In this document: positions 1 through 11,072 of the stretch, in pieces | Position numbering within the stretch: the first letter of the stretch is position 1 | Layout of the letters: the number at the start of each line of letters is the position of its first letter | Translations under genes and position numbers: made by a program | Source: Allomyces macrogynus ATCC 38327 | Taxonomy: Eukaryota > Blastocladiomycota > Blastocladiomycetes > Blastocladiales > Blastocladiaceae | Reading direction: 5' to 3' | Length of the DNA stretch: 35,615 nt | Assembly (NCBI GenBank): GCA_000151295.1 | Contig: GG745328.1 | Coordinates: 1,428,936 to 1,464,550 of the forward strand | Notes under the pieces: model-generated | What the model was told of the DNA's origin: nothing | The model's input: the letters and a program-made list of their open reading frames with translations, nothing else | Databases searched by the model: none

Positions 1-11
1 CCTTCACGGCC

Positions 12-1114
12 ATGACGCATCTGCAGCGCAGGTTACCGCCTCCAGCGCCCGCGGCCGTGATCATGGACCATCTCTACCGGCACGCGCTGCTCGGTGGCCT
101 GTTTGCTGACACGGTTCTGTGTGTGACGGGCCCAGTTGCAAGGATCTACCCGGTGCACGCCATGATCCTCGCGCGCGAACCCGTCTTCCGTGACCGGCTG
201 CTCGCGTTGCGCTCGCAGGCATTGTCCATGCCGTTTGCGCCCGCGCCCGCGGTGCTCCCACCACTCGGGATCGCGCCGACCGTGCCAGGCGTCGCGCGAC
301 CGGCTGCGTCGACGTCTTCGTCTTCGGGGACGGCCACGCCCGTGTCGGACGTGGCCGGGTCGCCTGTTCTTACAGCGACCTCGGCTGCACTTAACCCGCT
401 CGCTGACGACATGTCGCTCGCGTCGCTCGGTTTCGTGCGCGGTCGCGACTACCTATGGCGGGTTGATGTGGTTTTGCCCGACTTGGCGACCGAGGCCGCC
501 GTGAGCCATTTGCTGAGTGCGTCTCTTCCCTTGGTGAACGAGGAAGAGGGCCGCGTCAATGCTCAGTCAGAAACTAACGCGTATCTCGCGTAGCCTACCT
601 GTACTCTGGCCACCTGCCGCCAACGACGCTTGATCCGGCGAGCGCCATGTCGGTCCTCGCGACTGCGGCCGCGATTGGCATGCCGTCGGTCGTGCAGCAC
701 ACGACGCAGGTCCTGCAGTCAGCACTGACGCTCGCAACGCTCCCGCTCTACCTCCCGCTGATTGGCACGCCGTTTGCGCCGCTCGTGACCGATTTCTTGG
801 CCGACCGAATCCTGCACCTGCCGCCGATTGGGCCCGTCGACGACGAGCCCTTGATTGCCGCGCTATGCCCGCTGCCCTGGGACCTGCTCAAGACGCTGGT
901 CGAGGACACGCCTATTCCAACGCTTGGCAACGGGATTTCGTCAGCGTCGGCGCAGCACGTGCGGTTTGAGCTCGCGAGACGCGTCTTGGCGCGTCGGAAC
1001 CGGAAAGACGAGTCGGTGGTCGTGACGTTTGGGAGTAACGCGGCGGGTCTGCGCCTGATCCACCGCCAGGCCGACCGGCGGAGCAAGAAGAAGGTGTGGA
1101 AGGTGGGCGAGTAA
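12..1114 (+). CDS. BTB/POZ domain protein (possibly 5' partial)
   Basis: Two exons, 12-516 and 594-1114, give 341 residues. The intron (517-593, donor GTGCGT, branch ACTAAC at 573-578, acceptor TAG) is fixed by phase and restores the BTB-like motif LLTYLYSGHLPP across the junction. The first BTB half is at residues about 20-65 (FADTVLCVTG, then YPVHAMILAREPVFRDRLL). A Ser/Thr/Ala/Pro-rich insert follows at about 70-130, and the second half spans about 135-205. The C-terminal 130 residues are unassigned and end in a basic stretch. BTB domains are dimerisation and cullin-3 adaptor modules, but no kelch, MATH or DNA-binding partner domain is visible, so the role is unknown. Only 11 nt lie upstream of the ATG and the frame is open to the window edge, so exons may be missing on the left. 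Confidence 0.7.
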
Positions 1115-2690
1115 AGGGGTGGAGAGGGCGTTTATGTGCAGCGACATGGGCGCGCGGGCATTGGTTGTGATATTGCAGTTGGTTTGGTTTGGTTTTACGT
1201 GTCGCGCAGATGAGCGGCATTTGTGGCCGCTTGGAATTGATTCCCTGCAGTTTTCTGTGTCTTCGTTGTCGTTTACTGTCGTCTGTGTCGCGCTTTGATT
1301 GCCAAAGTTGTTCAAATGGGAATGAACGCTTCCGCGCTCCTAGTTGTGCAGCTGGGAGGGCTGACCGGGTTCCTGATCCCTCTCTGATTCGGATCCTCTG
1401 GAACACGTAGCAACGTTGACATTGCGGTAATAATTCGCGAGCTCTCAAGATGGCGAGCCGTTGTCGCAGTGAGATGAGAAAGCCCAAATCTGCGATCTGG
1501 ACAGGTGTACACACGAAAAAAATGAGTGCAAAGCCTGAAACGATGGGGGTGGGGATGGGGATAGGGATCGCAACAACTACCGAGCAAGACGTGTGCACAC
1601 TCAATCACCGCACACGCCCACTCCCATGCTCACCTGCCACACATGACTACAATCTATGTGTCGTTTTGTCGTGTCGCACCCAATCACTGTGTGTTGGTGC
1701 ACCGCCTTTTGGTCTTTAAAACGTGTCGCGTCATTTTTGGTGCTGTGTTCTGGTTGATGTGCTTCATCATCACTTGCTATTTGCTGTGCTTGCAGCGCCT
1801 TGTTGCAACGTTTGATCATGCCATGTGCTATTGGTTCTCATTTCTGATGGATCACGTCTCGTTTCAATCTTTGCTGTGTGCGCCTTTTTCTGTTTTCCCT
1901 TTGGGTGCCGTCCTTGTGATCTCTGACTTGATCGCATGGCCATTGGATCGCGTCACAATGTCCTCTCCTGGGAGCACGACCTTGTCAGTGGCGTCCGCTT
2001 CTCTGGCTGCAGCAGCAAGTTTGTGTTCTTGTTGGTCCTTCCACGATCAGGTAGCAGCACCTCAGACAAAATGCGTTTTTCACGACCAGGAATCGAATTT
2101 GAACTCGAACGACAACGGCTCGCGCGACCAAGGTTGCTCTGACGCCCTGACTCACATCTGTCAGCCGTGCTCGGAACAGTCCAAACTTGGTTGCACATTC
2201 GCCAGCCTCAACTACCACGACCCATTGTGCCTCGTTTCCTTGCTTCCCTTCACCACCCCTTATCCAGACCACTATTGTCGACCTTCTCCACCGCCGACGA
2301 CGACCAAACCTCGACCAAACGCGGCGCCACGGTTGCGCTGTCCAAGTGCGATGCCAACCCCCACCTGGCCGTGACTACGTCCAGAACGCTTGCTGCCATG
2401 CTGCTGTCGACTCGAGCTGTTCATGGCGACGATTTCAGTTTAACTTGACGTCATTCCGTCGAAAAGAATACTCTCTCCGGCTGCGCAGGCTGGTCCGACA
2501 CGCGCCTCTCGCACGAACAGCGCAATACATGCGCCTATCCAACCACCAATGCGAACTGGTCGCTCTCATCACCAAGGCGGACCCCTATGGCTCTCTTCAT
2601 TATTCTGCACCCAATCGCCGACGCTCACGACGCCTACTACAGCGAGGAAAGTACAATTTGTGCAGCGCGGATCAGAGCGAGTAAACAGAA

Positions 2691-2707
2691 GGGGGGGGGG
2701 GGGGGGG
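2691..2707 (+). repeat. Homopolymer run of 17 G
   Basis: Seventeen consecutive G followed by TGG. Such a run can form G-quadruplex DNA and is also a common site of length errors in reads and assemblies. Confidence 0.9.
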
Positions 2708-2791
2708 TGGAGAAGGATAAGACAACAGCAAAACGAGGCAACAACAAGTGAAGCACGAAGGTAGGTCCAGGTTGACGGCAGTGGTGCGACC

Positions 2792-2824
2792 GCAGAAAAC
2801 TTGCAGAAAACTTGCAGAAAACTT
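2792..2824 (+). repeat. Three tandem copies of an 11-bp unit
   Basis: The unit GCAGAAAACTT occurs three times without interruption at 2792, 2803 and 2814. It lies 67 nt beyond the stop codon of the minus-strand RasGAP-like gene, so it may sit in that gene's 3' flank. No function can be read from it. Confidence 0.9.
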
Positions 2825-2890
2825 CAACGACGAGCTCACACGGCCCGTGCAAGCGAGGTCTGCTCCTCAACCACGCGCGCCGCGTGCACT

Positions 2891-4087
2891 CTAGCAGCCA
2901 GTATTCTGCTCGGCATCGCGTTGCCGCGCATATGCGACTGCGACCGCGACTCGATGCGCGAGCCGTGCCGGGATCATGTTCCCTGCTGCGAAAAGCTCGC
3001 GTACCTGGTGCTGCACCGGCGCCCCCGCCGAGTGCAAGACCGCATCGAGCCATGCGGCACTCGCTGGTGGAACGTGTCGAAGGACACCGCGCATTGATGG
3101 CGGGACGCGCACAACGGCCTGCTCGAGTTCGGCCACGACCGCAGCCGCTGCGACGGCCGCTGCAGCCTTTTTCGGGTCGGCTGCAGCGAGTTCGGCAGGT
3201 AGGAACGGTAGAGCCGCCATGGGGTTGAGCGGGATCGGGTAATGCGCTGCGAGGACCGCCGGCGCGCCGCGCACATACAAGTCATCCACATCGTCGCTCA
3301 CAGAGTCGTTCGCGACGGCCAGCAGGAACCGCTGCATCGTGTCGGCGTGTGCCTCGCTCCACGCGTGCAACGCTGCCATGTACGGCTCCTTTGTCCGCGA
3401 CGGCTGGTTGGCGAGATGCTGCAAGACCTTGGCGACCAGCGTCACGGCATGGCATGTGGACGGTGGTGAGGAAGGTGCCGTGACGAGCGCCGGGTCCACG
3501 AACCGCAGCAGGAAAAAACCGCCAATCACAGCGGCCGCGTGCGCGCGGTACACACGGGTCCTTGCGCAGCGCCTGGCACTGGATCTGCGCACAGATGCGC
3601 CGGATGCCGAGCGGGACGCGGTCGAGCGACGCGAGAATCGCCGTAAATAGCGCTGCGGCCAGATCTTGGAGTAGGCACAGGCGCGCAGCACATACAGCTG
3701 GCGGGGCGTCGGTAGGTGTCGGGTCGACTTCGACGTCGAGGTCCGGGATCTGCGCGAGCACGGCGACGCGGTTGGCGACAATCGAGTCGAGGTAGTGCCT
3801 CGCGTTGTCGGTCTGCTTGGAGGCGGCTTGAAGTTTGAAGACCATTGTCAGCAATGACGCCGGACGGTGGGCCTGTTGGTCGCGCAACCTGCACGTGGAC
3901 TGCATTTTTGTGGTTGCGCGACCCGGCACTTCGTTTTGAGCCTGTTCTCTAACGATGACCTGATCGCGCCGTCCTGTTGCGCACTCGATGCCGTCGGTGC
4001 TTTCGCACAGGGAAAAAATGGCTGACCAAGACGGGCCCAACCAGGCGGTGACTGGACCCGGCGCCGCTTCGCCTCGAGCTGGGCCAT
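2891..4087 (-). pseudogene. C-terminal half of an IQGAP/Sar1-like RasGAP domain, frameshifted
   Basis: Exon 1 is 4009-4087 (MAQLEAKRRRVQ...). An intron at 3827-4008 (donor GTGCGA, branch CTGAC, phase-matched) leads to exon 2, 3826-2891. Exon 2 first reads HYLDSIVANRVAVL and VPLGIRRICAQI, matching the IQGAP-type RasGAP block before the FLR motif. At about 3545-3570 the frame must shift by one base to continue as AAAVIGGFFLLRFVDPALV and LVAKVLQHLAN, the FLRxxxPA block and the helix after it. Spacing between blocks fits the family with no room for an intron, so this is an indel (one extra base or two missing), genuine or an assembly error. The first ~150 residues of a RasGAP, with the catalytic arginine finger, are absent, and only 159 bp separate this ATG from the divergent CYS3 start. 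RasGAPs stimulate GTP hydrolysis by Ras; IQGAP-type ones often bind without catalysing. A truncated pseudogene is most likely. Confidence 0.6.
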
Positions 4088-4246
4088 GACCTCGGGCCTA
4101 CAAAAGCCGGGCTCCTCCCACGAACCAGACTTGCGCTCTTAACCTGCTCGCGGATTCTGTTTCTTTGGACCGGCCCGCCCTTGCTTTGCTCGACTCTCCC
4201 CTTCTCTGCACGCTACCAAGCTCACTCGACCCCCCAATCGATCATC
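4088..4246. promoter_or_regulatory. Short divergent promoter, RasGAP-like gene / CYS3
   Basis: 159 bp separate the two start codons. A TATA-like TACAAAAG lies at 4099-4106, oriented toward CYS3 and about 140 bp from its ATG. The rest is pyrimidine-rich on the plus strand, as is common before fungal start codons. Assignment rests on position only. Confidence 0.35.
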
Positions 4247-6022
4247 ATGGCCTCGTCCAAGTACTTCGACACGTTCCGCGGCCTCGGCACCGACGCCGTG
4301 CACGCCGGCCAGGACCCGGACCCGGTCACGGGCGCTGTGATCCCGCCTATTTCGCTCTCGACCACGTTCAAGCAGCGCGCCGCAGGCCAGGACTCGGTGC
4401 GTCTCCTTTGCCGCTGCTCCTCGAGCGAAATCCTGTGCGGCGGGCGGTCTGGCCGGCGCTCGAGCCGGTGACTAAGTCGTCCGTCCGCTGTGTTTTGTGT
4501 GCCGTTGCAGTCGTGGGTCCTGTGACGAGTGCGAGGCCAGTTTTTGGGGCCGGGGACATGAGAGCATGAGTTTGCAGTGTGCGCACCCGTCGACGTCGTC
4601 CTTCGTTGTCGTTGTGCTTGTTTCCTCCTCGAGTCGGTCGTGTGACTTGGTGGTGATCATCTGGGTGGAGGACAGAAGCACGACGGCGACGACGTTGGCG
4701 GCGGGCAACCGCGCCACCACTTTCGAGGGTGGCAGGCCGGATACGCCCGTGCATTGATCCCGGCTTGTGTTGCTCTTGTGCCCTGTGCGACGTGGATGAA
4801 AGACGGGACCCGACTTGATCCGCTTGCCGAGCCGCCTTTTCCCGACGCTGGCAGGCCGCCGTGTCCGCGCCAGCTTTGCCACACGGGATCCGCGCCGTCC
4901 CTGCCCCGCGCACCGAGACCAGAGAGCAGTCGACTGACCCATCACTCTTGCGATCGGCGAATGTTATAGGGCTACGACTACTCGCGCAGTGGCAACCCGA
5001 CGCGCAAGGCCTTTGAGACGGCCGTTGCGGCGCTCGAGCACGGCAAGTACGGTCTGGCGTTTGCGTCAGGCTCGGCAACGACGGCGACGATTGTCGCGAG
5101 TCTGCCCAAGGGGTCGCACATTGTCTCGGTCAACGACGTCTACGGCGGCACCTACCGCTTCTTTACCAAGGTGGCACCGACGCTCGGTTACTCCACGACG
5201 TTTGTCGACCTGGCCGACCCAGCCAACGTTCTCTCGGCGATTCGCCCCGACACGCGCCTCGTTTGGATTGAGACGCCGACCAACCCGACGCTGCGTCTCG
5301 TCGACATTGCCGCAGTCGCTGCGCACGCGCACCATGCCAACAAGGACATTATCGTCGTGGTCGACAATACGTTCCTCTCGCCCTACTTCCAGCAGCCGCT
5401 CGCGCTCGGCGCTGATGTGGTCGTGCACTCGGTGACCAAGTACATCAACGGCCACTCGGACGCGGTCATGGGTGTGGCCGTCACGTCGCGCGACGACCTC
5501 TACGAGAAGCTCAAGTTCCTGCAAAACTCAATTGGTGCCGTTCCCTCGGCGTTTGACTGCTTCCTGGCCAACCGCGGGCTCAAGACGCTGCACGTGCGCA
5601 TGGCGCAGCACGCACGTAACGCTGCCGCTGTCGCTGCCGCGCTCGAGTCGTCACCGCTCGTCGAGAACGTCATCTACCCGGGGCTCAAATCGCACCCGCA
5701 GCACGAGCTCGCTAAGCGCCAGATGCGCGGGTTTGGCGGCATGATCTCGTTCCGGATTAAGGGCGACCTTGCGACCTCAAACGCGTTCCTGCGTCACCTC
5801 AAGTACTTCACGCTCGCCGAGTCTCTCGGTGGAGTCGAGTCGCTCGCGGAACTGCCGGCCGTCATGACGCACGGGTCGGTGGCCCCCGAGGACCGCGCCG
5901 TGCTCGGGATCACCGACACGCTCCTGCGACTGTCGGTCGGGATCGAGGAGACCGAGGACCTTGTCCAGGACGTGCTCCAGGCGCTGCAGAAGGCGAGCCA
6001 GCTCGGCAAGGCCAAGCTGTAA
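4247..6022 (+). CDS. CYS3: Cystathionine gamma-lyase
   Basis: Exons 4247-4396 and 4970-6022 encode 400 residues, close to yeast Cys3 and animal CTH. The enzyme is PLP-dependent and splits cystathionine into cysteine, 2-oxobutyrate and ammonia in cytosolic transsulfuration. Visible Cys/Met-metabolism PLP-family motifs are YSRSGNPTR just after the junction, GLAFASGSATT, VDNTFLSPYF and SVTKYINGHSD, whose Lys207 should bind PLP. LGGVESLAELPAVMTH and LGITDTLLRLSVGIE near the end resemble gamma-lyases more than bacterial gamma-synthases. The start codon was chosen because MASSKYFDTFRGLGTDAVHAG leads directly into the family N-terminus. The intron (4397-4969, donor GTGCGT, acceptor TATAG) is 573 nt, far longer than the others here. 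The 2-oxobutyrate product is also what the next gene makes from threonine, but the genes are not co-transcribed. Confidence 0.93.
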
Positions 6023-6223
6023 GTTTGAGGGGGGGAGTGGTGTTGGTGAGTGGTTTGCCGTATCGCCACCGTTGTTCCGGTCCCAGTTTGTTCCCAGTCC
6101 CAGATGCGCGCGCCGCACCCGGTGGAGAAGGAGGGCCAGTTCGACCTAGAGCAGGCGCGCGCGCATTCCGTTCCTTTTGCTAACCATTGCGAAGTGATGG
6201 CCGTGAGGAGGGGGGGGGGTGTA

Positions 6224-6229
6224 AATAAA
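6224..6229 (+). terminator. Poly(A) signal of CYS3
   Basis: AATAAA 202 nt beyond the CYS3 stop codon, just after a G-run. It is the only canonical hexamer I noticed in this 3' flank. Confidence 0.5.
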
Positions 6230-6821
6230 GTCCAAAAATTCTCGGCAATTTTTATTGTTGGCATGTTCTGGGCCTCGTTCGACATCGCTCAACCCGTCCC
6301 CAAGAAGGCTGGCTGAGAAAAGGCAGAAAGCGCTCTCCGCAGCAAGACAGAAGGGACGTTTATACGATCATACATTACTCTCCACGCTCTGCTCTGCTCA
6401 CCAGTCAACATTTCAAGTCTCTTCTGCTGCCGTTGCGATCGGAGTTGGGGACCGTGAACGTGTGGCGACGTGCACGCACCCTTCACGCTCTGTTGCATCG
6501 CGCATCGCCTTCGTCGAACAAGGGAGAAACAAACCGCTCATGAGGACGGATTTTTCGACAGGGGCGCTTGCGACGGGCATCTGCACGGACCGCGCGTCCG
6601 AGACCGGACCATGCCGGCACAGCCGCACGTCGCCGCGCCGAAAAAAGCAGAATCATAGCGGAAAAGTGATGAGGCCACGGCATCCGACAGCGCGAAATGA
6701 TCAGGAAACAGTCACGCGCACGTGGGAGACGCGCGGGCGGGCCTGCACGACAGTCGCCAACGGTCGTCAACTACGACAGCGACCGTGATCGCGACCGGGA
6801 GCGGGCACGACGGGGCGAGGA

Positions 6822-6830
6822 TATATAAAG
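6822..6830 (+). promoter_or_regulatory. TATA box, candidate ILV1 promoter
   Basis: TATATAAAG in a GC-rich setting, on the plus strand and 717 bp before the threonine dehydratase ATG. It fits the TATAWAAR consensus exactly. No other gene on this strand lies between, so it either drives ILV1 with a long leader or an unannotated transcript. Confidence 0.45.
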
Positions 6831-7546
6831 ACGCGCGGGCCGGCCGCATCTTGCACGGGCTCCTCGCGCGAATCTGTGGCCGCCCGACCGACCGACAGCG
6901 CACCCTCGCGCAACCGTGCCTGCGGCCCACCACCACCAAGTTGTCCGCCTGTATCACGACCGACGCTGCATCAACGCAGTCCACCCGCAACCTCCACGCT
7001 TCGGCTCGCAGCGACTTGATCTTGCTCGTCGTGTCGTCATTTTATTGCAGCGTGTTGATCCAGCTTGACACCGCAGCACGCGTCGTTCTGCTGGAGCAAG
7101 TCTCAACTTGTCGACCTGACCCATCGTCGTGAAGTGGGTGAGCAAGAGAAAGTGCACTGTCAGCGCTCGCGTCCTCGCCGATCCTCGCCTCGTGTCCGCT
7201 GCGCGCGCGACGTGCTTGTCCCCGGCGCCGAAGTGTTCCTGCGCCCCAACGTCCTGGAAGCGCAGTGTCGCCGCCTTTGTCTCGAGTGTCCCGCGTGGGT
7301 CCCACCGGCCCGGATTTGTCGTCTCGTCTCTCGGTCAACTTGAAACAGGATTGCGTGTCGGTCGCCCATCCCGCCGCCATCTCGTAAATCCCAACCTTTT
7401 TTCTCCGCGTGCTCGCTTGCCGATCACCAAGCAACAGGCTTGAATCCTGATCCGAAACGCAGGAACAGCAGTGTTGCCCAAAGCGGCCGAAATCTCCCGC
7501 TGCGATCCCCGCGCGTGCCCGTATCCCAACCTTGGAAATACCCATC

Positions 7547-10298
7547 ATGACCGACAAAGGACCCGCTCGCAGCCCTCAAGCTCAGGCGCCCGCCGTCGCT
7601 AGTGCTCGCTCGACGACGGCCGCCAGCACCGCCGCTCCCCAGACCCTCCAGGCTCTTCACGGTCCCGCGGACACGCACTCGTCTTCGGCCCCCTCGGCGT
7701 CTTCCTGTGCGACTACCCCCTCGACGACGACTTCTCTTCGTGCCAAGCCCGCCGAGAACTCGAACGGCGGCCCGACCACGACTCCTCCCCATTCCAACCC
7801 CGCCGAATACTCTGCCGGCGGCCTGTTTGCACCTCCACCCGGTTTCCCATTCGGCGCGCCCGCGTTTGACCCAAACGTGCCCGGCACCGCCGCCATGCAG
7901 CAGCAGCACCTGTTCTCGCACCTGTCGCGCGGCAGCCCGTCAACGTTGAGCTCGCCCGGGTCGAGCCCGACCTCGTCGCCGTCGCCATCGACCGGATTCT
8001 ACTTTGCCGCACAGCCGCCGGCACCATTTGCGTGGCCTACGCCGCTGATCCGCCGCGACTCGGCGTCCGGGCCGACGCGCAAGGATATCAAGCGCGCAAC
8101 GACCGACGCGACCGACGGCAAGGACTTGGACTACCTCAAGCTCATTCTCAATGCACGCGTCTACGATATCGCCATTGAGTCGCCATTGACTTATGCGACC
8201 AACTTGTCGCTGTACGTTTTGCTTTGTGGCGATGGGTGCCGGTGTGCTGGAAAGGAAATGGATGGGGCGCTCTCTTGTCCCACACGAGGTGCAAGTTCGT
8301 CTCGCACGACAACACCGACTGATCGCTCCATTTTCGCTTCGACGCGGCGTTGGCGTATCTAGCAAAACCAACAACAAGATTTTGCTCAAGCGCGAGGACA
8401 TGCAGCCCGTGTTCTCGTTCAAGCTTCGCGGCGCTTTCAACAAGATGTACGCTGGCATCGGCCTCGACGACGCGTCGCGAGCGATAATTCGCGTGATCCT
8501 GACTGTCGACCTCCACGCGACGCGTAGGTTCAACCTGACGCCCGAAGAGCGCGCTCGCGGTGTTATTGCCGTCAGTGCCGGTGCGTGCGACTCGATTAAC
8601 TTGGCCCACTCGAAATGTTTGCTCACTGCGCGCGTTTTCCGTCTCTAGGCAACCACGCGCAAGGCGTCGCCCGTACGCTTTATCCAATTCGCGCTCGGCA
8701 CCCGCGGCACGTACCCAAACTGATCACTCTATCTCGTACGGCATGCCGCCAGTCGCCGCCCAGAAACTCGGCATCAAGGCCACCATCTGGTCCGTCTTTT
8801 CCCCCCCTTGATCAACACCATGATGCCGACCGACCCTGACGCTCACTACTCGCGTTCACCCCCCCCCCTCCCCCCCTCCCTGCAGCATGCCTGTGTTTGC
8901 GCCCGACATCAAGGTCAAGAACGTGCGTCGACTCGGGTCCGAAGTCGTGCTGTGCGGCAACGACTTTGACGAGTCCAAGGCCGAGATGCTGCGTCTTGCC
9001 GAGGCGCGCGGGCTCACGATCATCCCGCCATTCGACGACCCGCTCATCATTGCCGGGCAGGGCACGGTCGCAGTCGAGATTCTGCGACAAGTGCGGCAGG
9101 AGCGGCTCGATGCGATTTTCGTGTGCGTCGGTGGCGGCGGCTTGCTCGCCGGGATTGCCGCCTACGTCAAGCGCATTCGGCCCGAGGTCAAGGTGATTGG
9201 CGTCAACACGGTCGACTCGAACGGCATGTTTGAGTCGATTCAGCATGGCGAGCAGGTCGCGCTCAAGGAAGTCGGCCTGTTCAGTGATGGCAGTGCCGTG
9301 CGCGTTGTGGGCAAGGAAACTTTCCGTCTGTGCAACGGTACGTCGATTTTGCGTGTTTCTCCACCATCTCCACCCTGGTTTTATCTCACCCGAGTCGATC
9401 CGCGCCATGAATAGCATTGGTCGACGACATGGTCCTCGTCAACACGGACGAGATCTGCGCGGCCATCAAGGACGTCTTCACCGACACACGCTCGATTGTC
9501 GAGCCCGCCGGCGCGCTCTCCGTTGCCGGGTGCAAGAAATTCCTCGCGCAGAACCCGCACATTCAAGACGGCGTGTTTGCGTGCGTGCTGTCGGGCGCCA
9601 ACATGAACTTTGACCGGCTGCGGTTCGTCGCGGAAAGGAGTCGGCTTGGCGAGGGCGCCGAGGCGATGCTGTCGGTGATCGTTCCCGAGCAGCCCGGCGC
9701 GTTCTGGCGGCTCTACTCGGCCATCTACCCGCGCAACGTGACGAGCTTTGCCTACCGATTCAAGGACACGCACGAGGCGCATATCTTCATTGCGTTTGAA
9801 GTATCGAATGGGCGTGCCGAGGCGCAGGAAGTGATTCGCCAGATTGAGTCGGACGGGATGGCCGACATGGCGGCCTCGGCAGCAGCTGCGACAGCCGCGT
9901 CGACAGAGCTCGGTGCTGCGCCCATGGACGTGGACATGGACCCGAAATCGCGGCCCGTCCGCATGCGCGCGCGCGACATTACCGATAACGAAATGGCCAA
10001 GACGCACGGGCAGTACCTGTTTGGCGGGCGATCGGCGACCGTGACCAACGAGCGACTTTTGCGGTTCGAGTTCCCGGAACGGCCGGGCGCACTGAGACGG
10101 TTCCTGTCGCTGCTCGAGAGCGATTGGAACGTGTCTCTGTTCCATTACAGGAACCACGGGTCGGATATTGGCCGCGTATTGGTCGGCATGCAGGTGCCGC
10201 CCGGGTCGGAGACCAAGTTTGCGCAGTTCCTGGTCGCGCTCGGGTACCCGTACGTGGACGAGACACACAACGAGGTTTACCAAGAGTTCCTCAAGTAA
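7547..10298 (+). CDS. ILV1: Threonine dehydratase (biosynthetic, with C-terminal ACT-like regulatory region)
   Basis: Seven exons: 7547-8211, 8363-8446, 8528-8580, 8649-8672, 8753-8789, 8886-9337 and 9415-10298. All six introns are phase-matched, and together they give 732 residues. The enzyme deaminates threonine to 2-oxobutyrate, the first step of isoleucine synthesis, normally in mitochondria. Residues about 195-225 begin the PLP fold ([10 protein letters not shown]). [18 protein letters not shown] carries the PLP lysine, Lys242. [10 protein letters not shown] is rebuilt across the 8581-8648 intron, and GGGGLLAG near residue 370 cups the phosphate. Two ACT-like repeats follow: [19 protein letters not shown] near 525 and [17 protein letters not shown] near 655. 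In fungi this region binds isoleucine as inhibitor and valine as activator. The first ~190 residues are Ser/Thr/Ala/Pro-rich with no clear targeting helix, an unusually long extension. ATG 7547 is the first in frame. Confidence 0.93.
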
Positions 10299-11072
10299 AA
10301 GTGTCTCCGCCGTGGTGCGGGCGCTGCGAGTTGTCGTGCGCGGGTAGGTCGTTTGGGAGTGCCGGTGTGCTGCAGGCGCCGTTGAGCGCCATTCGTTTTC
10401 CGTCCGATTGATTAGCATCTTGCCGCGTTGTTTGTGTTGAATATCCACCCATTCCAATTGCTTGCTGCGCTTTGACGGGGAGCTGGGCATCCCGCGCCAG
10501 CTGCACACATTTACCGCGTCGCAGCGGCAACGCCGGCGCACACCTGTCTCGCGGCGGTTGTCGGTCTGTCTCGCGCTGTGCTTCCGCGGCGCGACGGCGT
10601 CGCGCGTGGCCAGGGTGCAGCCAACTTGGTCGACTGGGAGCTGCGCGCGCCTCGTCGCCGCGAGCAAGACACCACTCTCCTCGCTCCGCATCTTGTTCAT
10701 CCCGGAGGCGACCCGGTGTGCCGCGCCCGACTCGGCGCATCCGACGAGCCCAAGCGCTGCTGGGTCACGGCCAGTGCTCCTTGTCTTGCTGCAATCGCCA
10801 GACTGCAAGGCGCTTCGCTGCTCTCGCGGACGGACCCGCTCCAGCACTTGCCGCACTCGATACCGGCCACGACCTCGCTGCTCGTCGCTGTCACTGTCGC
10901 CGTGCTCATGGCGCCGCCACTACCAAACTCGGCCCGCGTACTGGATCCGACCATCTCCACCACGCTTTCGTCTCGCGCAACGATGCGGCGCCCCCGCTGC
11001 TCGCATCCGCTGCGTCCGCCGCGCCGTGGACCCATTGCTGCTCGCCGGGCGCCACCGCCGGTCCCTGCTGCG
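10299..11072. other. Intergenic region, ILV1 3' flank and promoter of the next gene
   Basis: 774 bp with no supported gene. The long antisense frame across it continues through ILV1 exon 7 and is a codon-bias shadow. An in-frame ATG at 10983 could extend the next protein by 30 Arg/Pro-rich residues. Confidence 0.5.

Larger units (their letters stand above)
1115..2890. other. Long intergenic stretch without a supported gene
   Basis: 1.78 kb between the stops of the BTB gene and the RasGAP-like gene. By eye it is poorer in GC and more pyrimidine-rich than the surrounding genes. Open frames on both strands, the longest 243 codons at 1643-2374, have no recognisable domain and atypical composition, with many Cys and Phe. 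It contains a run of 17 G and three tandem 11-mers, listed separately. It could be long 3' UTRs or a decayed mobile element; I see no terminal repeats. Confidence 0.5.
6023..7546. other. Intergenic region between CYS3 and ILV1
   Basis: 1.5 kb. The first 200 bp are the CYS3 3' flank with an AATAAA at 6224-6229. From about 6800 it is probably the ILV1 promoter and a long leader: a strong TATA box is at 6822-6829 but the ATG is at 7547. A leader of some 690 nt, perhaps with a 5' UTR intron, is implied if that TATA box is used. No coding region is supported. Confidence 0.5.

Noticed and set aside
2075..2140. tRNA-like box B on the minus strand (TTCGATTCC next to TTCGAGTTC)
   Set aside because: The T stem does not pair, and no acceptor or D arm fits around it.
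1643..2374. 243-codon plus-strand open frame starting with ATG
   Set aside because: No domain, Cys/Phe/His-rich composition unlike the real genes here, no splice-supported partners and no conserved motif.
9381..10856. 491-codon minus-strand frame
   Set aside because: It lies antisense to ILV1 exon 7 and mirrors its codon bias; no domain.
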